This document shows positions 32,001 through 41,291 of a DNA stretch of 64,000 nucleotides, one piece after another. Position 1 is the first letter of the stretch; every line of letters begins with the position of its first letter. Source of the DNA: Synanceia verrucosa (taxonomy: Eukaryota > Chordata > Actinopteri > Perciformes > Synanceiidae). The translations under genes were made by a program, and so were the position numbers. The notes below the pieces were generated by a model. It searched no databases, had not been told where the DNA came from, and was given only the letters and a program-made list of their open reading frames with translations. The DNA lies in the NCBI GenBank assembly GCA_029721515.1, contig CM056563.1:19907954-19971953 (forward strand). Direction: 5' to 3'.

Positions 32001-33885
32001 GTAGAGTCTGTCTCACTGCGAGCTGATCACCGATGACGGCATCAGGCACCTCGGCAGCGGCCCGTGTGCTCACGACCGCCTGGAGGTGATCGAGCTGGAC
32101 AACTGCCCCCTGATCACAGACGCCTCGCTGGAGCACCTGAAGAGCTGCCACAGTCTGGATCGCATCGAGCTCTACGACTGCCAGCAGATCACCCGCGCCG
32201 GCATCAAGAGACTAAGGGTGAGTTGTGTGGGCTAACAACAGCGAGTAAGCAGTGACTCATGTATACGCTTTTGTTTTCACGACTTGTGAAAGGCAGGGTA
32301 CACCCTGGACAAGTCTCCAGTTCATCACAGGGTTCATAGAGACAGACAACCACTCACACTCACATTCACACCTACAGTCAATTTAAATTAACCAATTAAC
32401 CTAATCCCCATGCATGTTTTTGGATGGTGGGAGGAAGCCGGAGAGTACCCGGAGAGAACCCACGCAGACACAGGGAGAACATGCAAACTCCACACAGAAA
32501 GGCCCTGGGCCAGGATTCGAACCCGGTACATTCTTGCTGTGAGGCGACAGTGCTAACCACTACACCGAAATGAGATACGATTAGATAATCCTTCATTAGT
32601 CCCAGAAACAGGAAAATCTGCAAGTTGATAGTGAAACATTACAACAAAGGCACATAAAGATAGCAGTATTAGATGTCACTGGTTCTGGCGTTCACCAGAG
32701 CTGTTGCCCGTGACTTGAATGTTCATTCCACGACCACGAGGCGTCACCAGCCCAGGACCTTGACATCTACCTTCTTCACCTGCAAGACTGTCTGAAACCA
32801 GGTGATGTGTTTGCAAACCAAAGAGTTTCTAACTCAGAGAAGCTCTCCTCCTCAGCATTGTGTGGTGAAATGTGCTCTTCATGGATGACCAGAAAAATAT
32901 ATGTTGAAATTTTAAGATGGCACATCATTTCAGGAGCATGGCACTCTGGAATTAAAAGGACCCACCGGATGGTTTGTGTCACAGAAGCTGTCATCGTTGA
33001 AACTATTTGGAAAAGGAACCAAAAAAAAAAACTTGGCAGGCAATGTGACGAACAGTCAAACCTTTGCTGAAGCCAGTCGATTGAGGAGCGAAAACACTAC
33101 CGTGTTGCTGCCAGCGCTACAGTTTAAGAGGAGTGTAACAAGCAGTTTGACAGACATGGATCACATCCACATGTGTTGGACTCACTAGTTGCCAAGCTTA
33201 AAGGGTTAGCTAAACAAGGAATTATTTTTATGAAAGGATGCTTTTCCCATCAGCCTGATTAATTCTTAGAGTGCCAGTCGGTTTTTAAAACAGACAGTGC
33301 TTTGTGCCAGCGTTTTTTGTCCATTTTGAGTCATATTTCAAGACCCACAGAATATTTTGTACTATGACTCTGAAAACGCTGAATAGCTCAAATTAAAGAA
33401 GAGACTCTCTATTTCATCATGAAAAAATGTTTGTTTTTACCTTGTTCCATTCTTGTTTTATCAGGGTAGAGTAGAGGACACTTTCACCAAAATCACAAAT
33501 TTTTGTCCAGATTCTGTCCGTTTTACTCTCTAATCTCGATCGTCTCCACTTCCTGCTTTGATCTCTGTGGCGTATACCGTCTCTTTATGCCCTGACTACA
33601 TCTCCCAGAAGCCCCGACATCATTCACAGGCTGCAGGAGACCGTGACGGGCGACCCGCTGCCCAAAAAAAAAAAATCACAGCTCGACTGGATTTTTATTG
33701 TCAGAAGCATTTATTTGAAGTATCTGTACGATCCGTTAACACATTTCTATCTGTGTCTCCTTGTCTCCTCTCCTCAGACTCATCTGCCTAACATCAAAGT
33801 GCACGCATACTTCGCTCCCGTCACTCCGCCGCCCTCCGTCGGGGGCAGCCGTCAGAGGTTTTGCCGCTGCTGCGTCCTGCTATGA
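22989..33885 (+). CDS. fbxl20: fbxl20: F-box and leucine-rich repeat protein 20 (15 exons, complete)
   Basis: FBXL20 (Scrapper) is the substrate receptor of an SCF (SKP1-CUL1-F-box) ubiquitin ligase; in mammals it targets the presynaptic protein RIM1. Exons: 22989-23030, 26755-26816, 27578-27632, 27763-27837, 27938-28032, 28140-28208, 28300-28395, 28767-28893, 29408-29482, 30077-30207, 31507-31567, 31694-31738, 31852-31908, 32005-32217, 33778-33885. All phases chain, giving 436 residues, the same length as human FBXL20. The F-box covers about residues 22-68 (LPKELLLRIFSFLDVVTLCR); cysteine-type leucine-rich repeats fill about 80-400 with recurrent C..ITD units. The tail FCRCCVLL ends in a CaaX box (CVLL), and a terminal Leu favours geranylgeranylation, as known for FBXL2. 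FBXL2 is the paralogue; the N-terminus and SVGGSRQRFCRCC tail favour FBXL20. Confidence 0.97.
23031..26754 (+). other. fbxl20: fbxl20 intron 1
   Basis: A 3.7 kb intron, GTGAGT to TTTCAG. No embedded gene seen. Around 24070-24125 a short TTTGTTATCATATGAACAG..ACAATGAAATCC stretch resembles a dispersed retroposon seen again at 50150. Confidence 0.6.
26755..26816 (+). CDS. fbxl20: fbxl20 exon 2: start of F-box
   Basis: MFTNSDEAVINKKLPKELLL after acceptor TTTCAG; donor CG|GTGAGT. The internal Met at its start could serve an alternative N-terminus. Confidence 0.96.
27578..27632 (+). CDS. fbxl20: fbxl20 exon 3: F-box core
   Basis: IFSFLDVVTLCRCAQVSR; acceptor TTCCAG, donor CGG|GTGAGT. A short exon inside the SKP1-binding fold. 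Confidence 0.96.
27763..27837 (+). CDS. fbxl20: fbxl20 exon 4: end of F-box
   Basis: SWNVLALDGSNWQRIDLFDF, then QRDIE; acceptor CCCTAG, donor GAG|GTGAGC. Confidence 0.96.
27938..28032 (+). CDS. fbxl20: fbxl20 exon 5: first repeats
   Basis: GRVVENISKRCGGFLRKLSL, then RGCLGVGDSALR; acceptor TTGCAG, donor AG|GTGAGT. Confidence 0.96.
28140..28208 (+). CDS. fbxl20: fbxl20 exon 6: leucine-rich repeat
   Basis: TFSQNCRNIELLSLNGCTKI plus TD; acceptor GTGCAG, donor AG|GTACGT. Confidence 0.96.
28300..28395 (+). CDS. fbxl20: fbxl20 exon 7: leucine-rich repeat
   Basis: STCNSLSKFCPKLKHLDLAS, then CTSITNLSLKALS; acceptor CTGCAG, donor AG|GTGTGA. Confidence 0.96.
28767..28893 (+). CDS. fbxl20: fbxl20 exon 8: leucine-rich repeats
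   Basis: EGCPLLEQLNISWCDQVTKD, then GIQALVRCCPGLKGLFLKG and CTQ; acceptor TGCCAG, donor CAG|GTATGC. Confidence 0.96.
29408..29482 (+). CDS. fbxl20: fbxl20 exon 9: leucine-rich repeat
   Basis: LEDEALKHIGAHCPELITLN, then LQTCS; acceptor CCACAG, donor TCA|GTAAGT. Confidence 0.96.
30077..30207 (+). CDS. fbxl20: fbxl20 exon 10: leucine-rich repeats (NAGNAG acceptor)
   Basis: QITDEGLITICRGCHRLQSL, then CVSGCANITDAILHALGQN and CPRLR; donor AG|GTGAGT. The acceptor is the tandem GAGCAGCAG: the upstream CAG gives the family-standard QITDEG and the downstream one would drop the Gln. Confidence 0.95.
30513..30960 (+). mobile_element. MITE-like family copy 2, fbxl20 intron 10
   Basis: Both ends visible: TAACTCTTTGAGTTCAGCC at the left and GGTACTCAAAGAGCTAATT at the right. 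The interior has the conserved CACAGAATATTTTGTACT and GACTACATCTCCCAGAA stretches. Confidence 0.85.
31507..31567 (+). CDS. fbxl20: fbxl20 exon 11: leucine-rich repeat
   Basis: ILEVARCSQLTDVGFTTLAR; acceptor TTGCAG, donor AGG|GTGAGT. Confidence 0.96.
31694..31738 (+). CDS. fbxl20: fbxl20 exon 12: 45-base exon
   Basis: NCHELEKMDLEECVQ; acceptor TGCAG, donor CAG|GTAAAT. A short exon that matches the conserved repeat exactly. Confidence 0.96.
31852..31908 (+). CDS. fbxl20: fbxl20 exon 13: 57-base exon
   Basis: ITDGTLIQLSIHCPRLQVL; acceptor CATCAG, donor CTG|GTGAGT. Confidence 0.96.
32005..32217 (+). CDS. fbxl20: fbxl20 exon 14: last repeats
   Basis: SLSHCELITDDGIRHLG, then LEVIELDNCPLITDASLEH and IELYDCQQITRAGIKRLR; acceptor CTGTAG, donor AGG|GTGAGT. 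Confidence 0.96.
32288..32566 (-). repeat. LINE-tail-like dispersed repeat, fbxl20 intron 14
   Basis: Shares GGCAGGGTACACCCTGGACA and the following CAGTTCATCACAGGG, ATGTTTTTGGATGGTGGGAG and AACATGCAAACTCCACACAG blocks with the copies at 37771 and 61698. A very common fish repeat, probably a LINE or SINE 3' portion in reverse orientation; exact class not known to me. Confidence 0.72.
32574..32668 (+). repeat. retroposon fragment
   Basis: GATAATCCTTCATTAGTCCC then GGAAAATCTGCA matches the start of the repeat at 41738 (GATAATCCTTTATTCGTCC..GGAAATTTGCA). Confidence 0.5.
32675..32900 (+). pseudogene. Tc1-like transposase fragment
   Basis: CACCAGAGCTGTTGCCCGTG, then CACCAGCCCAGGACCT, CTTCACCTGCAAGA and GCTCTTCATGGATGACC match the plus strand of a well-known fish Tc1-like transposase gene. 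Heavily deleted, no open frame and no terminal repeats left. Confidence 0.65.
33261..33670 (+). mobile_element. MITE-like family copy 3, fbxl20 intron 14
   Basis: Starts TTAGAGTGCCAGTCGG; contains CACAGAATATTTTGTACTA and GACTACATCTCCCAGAAGC. The right terminus is replaced by an A-run near 33664. Confidence 0.82.
33778..33885 (+). CDS. fbxl20: fbxl20 exon 15: C-terminus with CaaX box
   Basis: THLPNIKVHAYFAPVTPPP, then SVGGSRQRFCRCCVLL and stop; acceptor CCTCAG. The cysteine cluster with CVLL at the end suggests prenylation, possibly with palmitoylation of neighbouring Cys. Confidence 0.96.
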   Translation, partial: THLPNIKVHAYFAPVTPPPSVGGSRQRFCRCCVLL

Positions 33886-36708
33886 TGTAAAGACAACAGC
33901 CCCCCTCTTTTCCCCGTCACTTGACCCCTGACCTGCTGTCCCCGTCCGGCGCCCTGTCATAGACTTCATGCTGGTGTGTGTGTGTGTGTCCCCTTTGGAG
34001 CTGCAGAGAGAGGGAGAGAGCCAAAACACGCTATGGCGTCTTGGGTAACTTCCCACCTTCCCAAAAGAAAAACATTCCCAAATCTCTCCAACACACACAG
34101 CACATACACACCAGACTTTCTGACATGCAGACACACTCATATACACAGATTAACTCATTCCTGATCTGTGTTCAGTGGACAAACCAGTATTAAAAAGAGG
34201 GTAATGTAAAAATCAAATGTCACATTTAACTCATCAGAAGCATTATTCCCCAAAAAAAACATTTTGGATGAGGAGTGATACTCTTCACTTATTTAGCACT
34301 TTGAGACAGATAACTCTCCTCTAAACTGAATATTGGAAAATCCCTCTTGACCTCTCACACATACTTTCCTGTGCGTTGAAGGTCACTTGACAGCTACCTC
34401 TAGACGGGAACTGCACTTGAGTAAAACCTGTTAGCTTTGTTTTGCAGGCTTTTCATTTCAAAAAGAGGGGGGGGCAGCACTGCAGACAGAAACACCTGCC
34501 AACACCTCTGACCTGAAAAAAAAGCATCATTTTGTGATTTAAAAGGGTAAAAGAAACGCATACCTGCAGCTATTTGCACTTATAGTACCGCAACGATGAG
34601 ACACTTTACAAAGACGACCATCTCAGAATTTAAGACATTTTACTAACAACACAAATTCAAATCGTCACGCACACACCGAGCTCGCTGCACCTTTACCCTC
34701 GTCTCTCTCTGTCTCTCTGTTACAATCAGAAGCTTCAATATAATGAAGAGGAAAAGGAAAAAGACAAATATTTTTCTAAAAAAATGGACACCAATTAAGA
34801 CTCGCAAGTGGGGACTCGAGAAGATGCCAAATGTTGCATGTAACACCTCTAGTTTTTTAAAATCTAATTGTAAATATGTGAGGACCGTGGAGTCCGAGAG
34901 TCAAAGCCAGCTAAACGACAGGTGACGGTATGAGACGGAGCGCAGGTTTCTACCAATGAGGCTGTCTCTGAGAGAAACTATGGCCACGCTCTTGCGCTCT
35001 TCGTTCAAGTGCGTTCGAATATGTTGCTGGAGCTTCAGATCGTCAAAATGAGCCAGCACTTAAATCTGGAGGCTGACGGATGTCATGTCACCAACCGAGA
35101 AGTTATAAAAGACGCTCTTTTGACAGAAGAAGGAAAAAAAAAAAAAAAAAGAAGAAGAAAAATATGACTTCGCTACGTGAGTTCACGCTGTCAGACCTGA
35201 AATGGAAAGAAAAAGCCAACTGAAAACAATCATGTTTATTTTCAGTTTGATTTCATTTAGTTGCTCTTGTTTTCGCGTCAGTGGCGGTTCTGATGACGGT
35301 GAACCACACCCAGCTCCCATGAGGCCTTGCAGGGGATGGAGTGGACCAGTGAGGTGTAGACCGGATCAGACCGGTGGAGGAAGTCAACTGAAACTTGAGC
35401 GCACAACTCTGGCCTGCTGACAGATATGATGGAATGATTTTTGGAGGGCTTTAACGGACTTCAGCCCCCTGCCGCCCGATGAAGTATTGAAGCCTTTTCT
35501 TATGGATTATCTTCTCCTGCACTTGCACCTGCTTTATTCTGTGTCTCTTTTTCTTTCCTTTTTTATAAATGTGTCTTTCTTTCTGACTTCCTCTGGATCT
35601 CCTCTTCTTTTGCTTTTCTGTTGTGGTGTGGTTTGGATTGCGCCCGCTTTGTGTTTTGAAGTCATGAGTTCGGTGTCTCCGAGTCGAGTTTGAGCCCCTC
35701 TTCCAGTCCTGGTGTTTGTGTTTTTATCAAGAGTTTATTGTTACTAAATTTCCAGAGTGTAGCCTTTGTCCAGGGGAAGTGTTGGCGCCAGTGCAATTGT
35801 TATAAATGTTCAGATATTTTTTTTAATGTGAGTTGAGGAGGAGTTCATGACGACGTGTATGTATGATGTAGGTTAATGAATGTTTCCAGCGTGGAGAAGA
35901 GAAGACGGCGTTTTCGTGCCGCTTTGCCGCAGATTTCTCTCCCATATGCTTTCCTCTTCTTCATTTGTATGCCCTCCTTTTCCCCTGCCCAAGTGCATCA
36001 AAGGAGATCCAAATTGGTAAACCCAGTGTTGAATGTCGATCGCCCTCAAATGTCCCCGTTCTGGTTTAAGACGCACGGCAGCAGCCAAAACACTGAATGA
36101 AGATTTGAGATTTGAAGGATAATACAAACCGAGATGAATCCAGTGTAATCCAGTCGGATATGTTTGTTTGAAAGGGGGTTTACGGAGGATTAGGGAACAA
36201 CTAAGAGTCAAAAATGGCAGAGCTATCTAACGTGCCGTGTGGGTCAAGACTGTTAACTGCAGGAGCTGAAGGATTTAGGCAGAGTCTGGTTGTAACACCT
36301 GTTTGCCGTCGTCATGCACTGCATGTGCCACAGCTGAGTCATCGCTGCTGCCAAGGCAAACACACAGAGGCTTACAGGTAGTGACGCTCCGCCTGCTCCT
36401 GATGGCTTTATATGTACAAATTAAATAACGTGTCGTCTGTCTTTTCATGGTACAAAATACACTACAGGCTCTACAGTATCCTGGCAGTATCAAACACGTC
36501 TGCGTCCGTCTGTCAGCCCTTCCACCAGTTTACACGGAGGCCGAGAATACTACAAGTTTGTTTCATGTCCCAAACACTGGAGTCAGGTTCAGCATCAGGA
36601 CGGAGGGCGGGAGGTGAATCTACAGTGTGTGTTCATGCTAGATTGACACCCTGAGAAATTAAAAATTTTGACAATGACTGTAGTTCATATAATTACTGTA
36701 AATTTTTT

Positions 36709-36746
<38 letters not shown>

Positions 36747-36960
36747 TTAACCGATATAAATGAATATGTACGTATGAATAAATATATACCTATATTATTA
36801 AGACTTGACTGGTTTTCTCTGGTGTGGAGCTTGTTCTCATGCAGAGCAGCAGATGGCGGCAGTGAGCCAGTTTGTAATGATTCCTCCATCACTCTGAGGA
36901 TTTATCAGCTTCTCAAACTGATTCGCTTTAGTCCAGAATAAAGTGGGGCAAGCAAACCAC
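33886..36960 (+). other. fbxl20: probable long fbxl20 3' UTR
   Basis: No coding signal is seen after the fbxl20 stop. Candidate polyadenylation hexamers are ATTAAA at 34189-34194 and AATAAA at 36777-36782 and 36937-36942. The last would give a 3 kb UTR, in line with the long UTRs of mammalian FBXL20. The stretch includes an A/G-rich run near 35131-35160 and a long poly(T) run at about 36712-36742. Its extent is inferred. Confidence 0.45.
36712..36742. repeat. poly(T) tract
   Basis: About 31 uninterrupted T bases in the presumed fbxl20 3' UTR, possibly the reverse-strand tail of a retroposon; nothing recognisable flanks it. Confidence 0.9.
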
Positions 36961-36999
36961 TTCCCTGACTGCAACACATGTTTATTTTTAAAGGCAGTC

Positions 37000-39900
37000 A
37001 GTTTCAAAAATGATTTTCACTGTCCTCCTGGCATTATTACTTTGTGTGTTTCAGCTCTGCCATCTTTCGTTTTAAAAGCTATATATTGAACATGCTTTAC
37101 CATTACTGAAACTGTGGAAAAAGGTCTCTTACACTCGCGGTAATTTAGATGAAAATAGATTTTACAGGATTACATCTGGCATGGGATGAATGGATGGTGA
37201 ATTTATTCTGTTTTGTTTTATTAAGGTGCCAAAAACACTTGCTGTAATTAGTCCTCCTGTTTATACCATCCATTAAAGGATCCTTTCCTAAGTGATAAGC
37301 GATACATACAAATAGGGCTGCCCTCTCTTAGTTGACTAATTGGTTGTTTTGGTCTTACTGGCTAAGATTTCTTTAGTTGATTAGTTGTTTTAATTCTTTT
37401 CTCACTGAATGACTTATTTCCAGGGACCTAAAGAACACATCTCTGGTAAACAAAAGATGTGAAGTGTTGTTTTTTGTGATTCTTTGCGGAGGAGCTCTGT
37501 TTTACATATCTAGGCAGGGGCGTCACTAGGTTTTAAGGATGGGGGGCTTAGCCCTGAGGTGAGGCTAATTTAGCCTCATGTATATGTGTATATATACATT
37601 GGCATGTAAAGACTTTTCTAAAGGCAGGAGCAAAAAGAAAGAAAGGCACTTTAGCGCATGTTTTTCAACAACTGCATTTTTGTGTATGACTGTATTTAAG
37701 AGGTAATATGGTTATTTATTTGAACTCATATTCTGGTCATTTTATATTGTGTTTGTCAGCACTTCCACCCCCATCCATCCATCCATTTTCTACCGCTTAT
37801 CCTCACATAGAGTCGCAGGGGGGGCTGGAGCCTATCCCAGCTGTCTTAGGGTGAAAGGCAGGGTACACCTGGACAAGTTGCCAGTTCATCGCAGGGCACA
37901 TAGAGACAGACAACCACTCACACTCACATTCAGCACTTTTTCTGAAATAAATAAATGAATAAATAAACCAATACCAAATTATTTAGGGAGGCTTAAAAAT
38001 ATTTTAGCCACTGTATCTAGGAGAAAAATGTTGAAATTTCAGTGTCACAGTCAAATAAAAGTAAATGTACTTTAACCCCAAAGGATATAAGCACTGAGCT
38101 GCCCAGTCTCTTTGCTCATTCATAACACACACAGCCTTTTGGTTCAAACTGGGACTCTATACCTCCTGGGATAATTGCATGCAGAGTCAGGTCTGTGTGT
38201 TTGTCTGTGCTCACATACTCTTCATGTCTGAGGTGAAGGCACAGATGAACAATCAGCATTAATTTGGTGGGAAGAGCAGCAGCATCAGCATCATCTCTGT
38301 TGCTGCTGCCTCTGCACCATGGCGACCGCTGTCTCGGCTGGGATCTGTCTTCCACCACATGGGACTCATTTTGTGTCTCTCTCATCCTCCCATCACTTCC
38401 CCCATCTCTAAATCACTGGGAGATCAATGAGTTTTCATTCCCGTTTCTAATCTTCATTTTTAGCAGCCGTGTTCTGGCACCTGGGGTTTCACATGGAGGA
38501 TGAAAGGGAGGCTCACAGGGAGACATTTAAATCTGTATGTGTGTGTGTGTGTGTGTTTTGTTTCTTCCTCCACTGTTTTCTGCGTGTGAACACAGACGGA
38601 TCAGATCACAGCTCGCTGCACACCGACCCACCAAGACATTGTGCTTAGGTTTATTTTTGACAGCGAGGCCACAGCTACACACCAGAAAACTTCTGACTCG
38701 GCTTTTGTTTTCCTTTCAGCAGTCACTCTGCTATCTTCTGTGCCCTGGCTCTGACTGAAGCAATAATTAATATGATAACAGAAGCTCTCTGCCTTTGTCT
38801 CTGTTCTCCAACGCACCCACGCTTTCCGACAGCTCCGAGCAAACTTTGACGTCGAAGGCGTATAGGTGAAATAATGCAAACTTTAATCACATTTGGAAGC
38901 CTGTCCTCCCTGTCACACACTGTGACTATAGTGCAGAATTCACTTTAAAATACAGCTTATTGCATTAGCTCTGCCTGTCCTTTTCCTTCATCAGGTTAAT
39001 ACAAAAATCAGTAGCTGTGACCACAACCTCATTGCTTCGTTCTCTTTCATCTGATGCGTTATAAAAGGGGCAATCAATAGAGACGCACCCCAGGAGGCTG
39101 GCAAACCAGGTAGGAATGGAAATGAGATTGCATTTGAAATGAGAGTCACCACTTCTCTGGCTTTACTTTGTTTCTGCTTTAAACTAAGCGAGCCTGATGT
39201 AGCTCCAACTCTGCAGGGCAGCGCCTAGGTAGCAGCTGCTCCAGAGGGCAGGTGGGAAATGACAAGAAATTAATGATAACAGAGGAAAAAAAACAAAGTC
39301 CAAAAAACAAAGTGAAAGTAGTGCAGTCCATCCCATATGGGTCACTATTCTGATAGAGGAAGTGGTGATTGTTTTGATGCACAGCACACTTGTTTTTCAC
39401 TGGTGTTGCATTTTATGTACAGTGCTTAAAATATTAGATTATTATCTTATTATTATCTTAAATGCATTAGACCGCCTGTTCTATTGGTCTCAAAGAGTCT
39501 CTAGCATCATAGAGAGCTTTAATTTTTCTTTCTTTCTCATTGAGTTTTATACCTAAATATTCTGCCAAAACAGTGGGAATCTGAGTAGTCAGAAATTAAT
39601 CAAAAATAACAATCAGCCTGTTCAGGAATGACAGAAAATAAGTGGAATTTAGCATTTAGCATTTCAATTAAAATGATTAAGTATTTTGCTATTTTTCGTG
39701 CTTCTTTTATAAAAGAAAATTAAAAATTTATAGATAAACAGTCATTATATTTTAGCATTAGCAAACACCTTAAACTGGGTGGTGGAACGATAAAGTTGTA
39801 GTAAACCACAGACAGGTACATGGGCAGGTTGTGAGACTCACTATTGGCGGACGCTGTTTTAAAAAATGTTTGGCTAAATTTTACAGAAGTGGGGTCAGAG

Positions 39901-40900
39901 GTCACCTACAGGTTCAGACACTTGACATTGAGGTGAGAGGACCTTTGGTGTTTTTATGGTGTATGTTCATTATCCAAATGTTGTTTCTCTTGTGTAGCTG
40001 TGTGATAAAACAAGTATTACCATTAAAATATGACAGGACAGTTTATTTTTCGTTGTTAGCTTAGCCACTAGCCACTCAGTTGCCCCATTGAAATAACATT
40101 GAGGAGGATGGTTGACAAGATGTATTTGACAGTCTGTAAATCTTGAACAGCACAAGATGAAAGAGAATAAAGTCACTCCATTCCAGCCCAACACTTTAGG
40201 ATTTCATTAATCTACACATTTAAAATGAACCTCTTCAGGATAGACTGCAGGTTTTTAGGAATTCAAATCAAGGCCAAAATTGTGACGACCAACTGTGCTT
40301 CCTCCCCTAAAAATGAGTTTTAGTAAAAGCTGCATGGTGTTTTTTTTATTGACCTACTGGAACCACAGTTAGTCTACTTTTCACTAGTATTTTCATTTGC
40401 ACTAAGGAAGACACAAAATAGAGTCAAACAAAAAAGACTCCAAACGAAAAAAAAAACAGAATCTGCAATAAAATCCTGCTTTTGTAACAAACATCCATCA
40501 CCTCAAAGAAAAAAAAGATGCTCTCTCTTTGTAAGACTGGGAGGTAGTCTATATTTGGGTTTATAATAAACTCATCCACAACCCTGAATCCTGATTGATT
40601 GCGTCTAAATGAATCCTGGCAGAGTTGTAAAAATTGGCCCAATCAGGCGCCTCGGACGCGCGGAGAGGCGTGCCTCCCTTTGCGCTTAAATTTAAGTGTG
40701 TGCAGCGGTGGAGGGCACATTTCGCTTTGGATTTACACCTTAGAGCACGACTGATTGGATCTAATCACACTGAGATTATACTCCCACATTGGTGTTTTGC
40801 CGGTTTGAGCCTTTTGCTGTTTTTTGAAACGGAATTGTGCCATATTGGATTCTTCCGATGCGCCTTAAGGGACGATTTATTTCCCCTCAGTTCCCCAAAC
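37000..40900. other. intergenic fbxl20-stac2 region
   Basis: No exons seen. Holds a LINE-tail fragment at 37771-37933 and GT microsatellites (near 38537). Mixed-composition DNA near 38940-39240 has a TTATAAAAGGGGC motif that may be regulatory. Confidence 0.5.
37771..37933 (-). repeat. LINE-tail-like repeat with CCAT tail and target duplication
   Basis: Starts with CCATCC units and CATTTTCTACCGCTTATCC, the reverse of a retroposon 3' tail, and ends at CACTCACATTCA. TCAGCACTT at 37756-37764 recurs at 37930-37938, consistent with a target-site duplication of a 5'-truncated insertion. Confidence 0.72.
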
Positions 40901-40946
40901 GCGAGCCTTAATCCTGAATAGTTGTCCTTGCATGGCATGAGCGCAA

Positions 40947-40958
40947 TATAAACAGCTG
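40947..40958 (+). promoter_or_regulatory. stac2: candidate stac2 core promoter: TATA box and E-box
   Basis: TATAAA at 40947-40952 is directly followed by CAGCTG at 40953-40958, about 250 bases upstream of the stac2 ATG. CAGCTG is an E-box bound by myogenic and neurogenic bHLH factors, which fits a muscle and neuron gene. Core promoter use is inferred. Confidence 0.45.
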
Positions 40959-41204
40959 CTGTGTGCGTGAGAGTGTGTGAGTGTGTGTCGAAACTGTTTA
41001 ATCAACCTGCTGTTGGCGTTTGGAGAGCAAATGGCCATAAGGCGTCCACCTCGCAGCGCGCACACATTCCTGTGATGTGGATCTGTCACACTTTGACAGG
41101 CTTTTGCGCGGATTTCCTGCCGTCTGGACTCAGTTTGAGGAGATAAAATAAAGTTTTAATTTATTTTGTGATTGTTTGTGTCTCTTTCCACCATCACGGT
41201 GTCC

Positions 41205-41291
41205 ATGATGACTGAGAACAACGAGATGGAGAGCGACTCTCAGCTCCAGCGCTCTCCAAGCACCGTGCCCATCCAGCCGATGTCATCCAAG
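41205..41291 (+). CDS. stac2: stac2 exon 1 with GC splice donor
   Basis: MMTENNEMESDSQLQRSPST, then VPIQPMSSK. The donor is AAG|GCAAGT, a GC rather than a GT site; it is required because exon 2 starts in phase 0 with LQRLKRS. A GT donor five bases later would break the frame. Confidence 0.85.

Noticed and set aside
36659..36892. 77-codon ORF with a poly-lysine run
   Set aside because: Translation of the poly(T) tract in the opposite strand.
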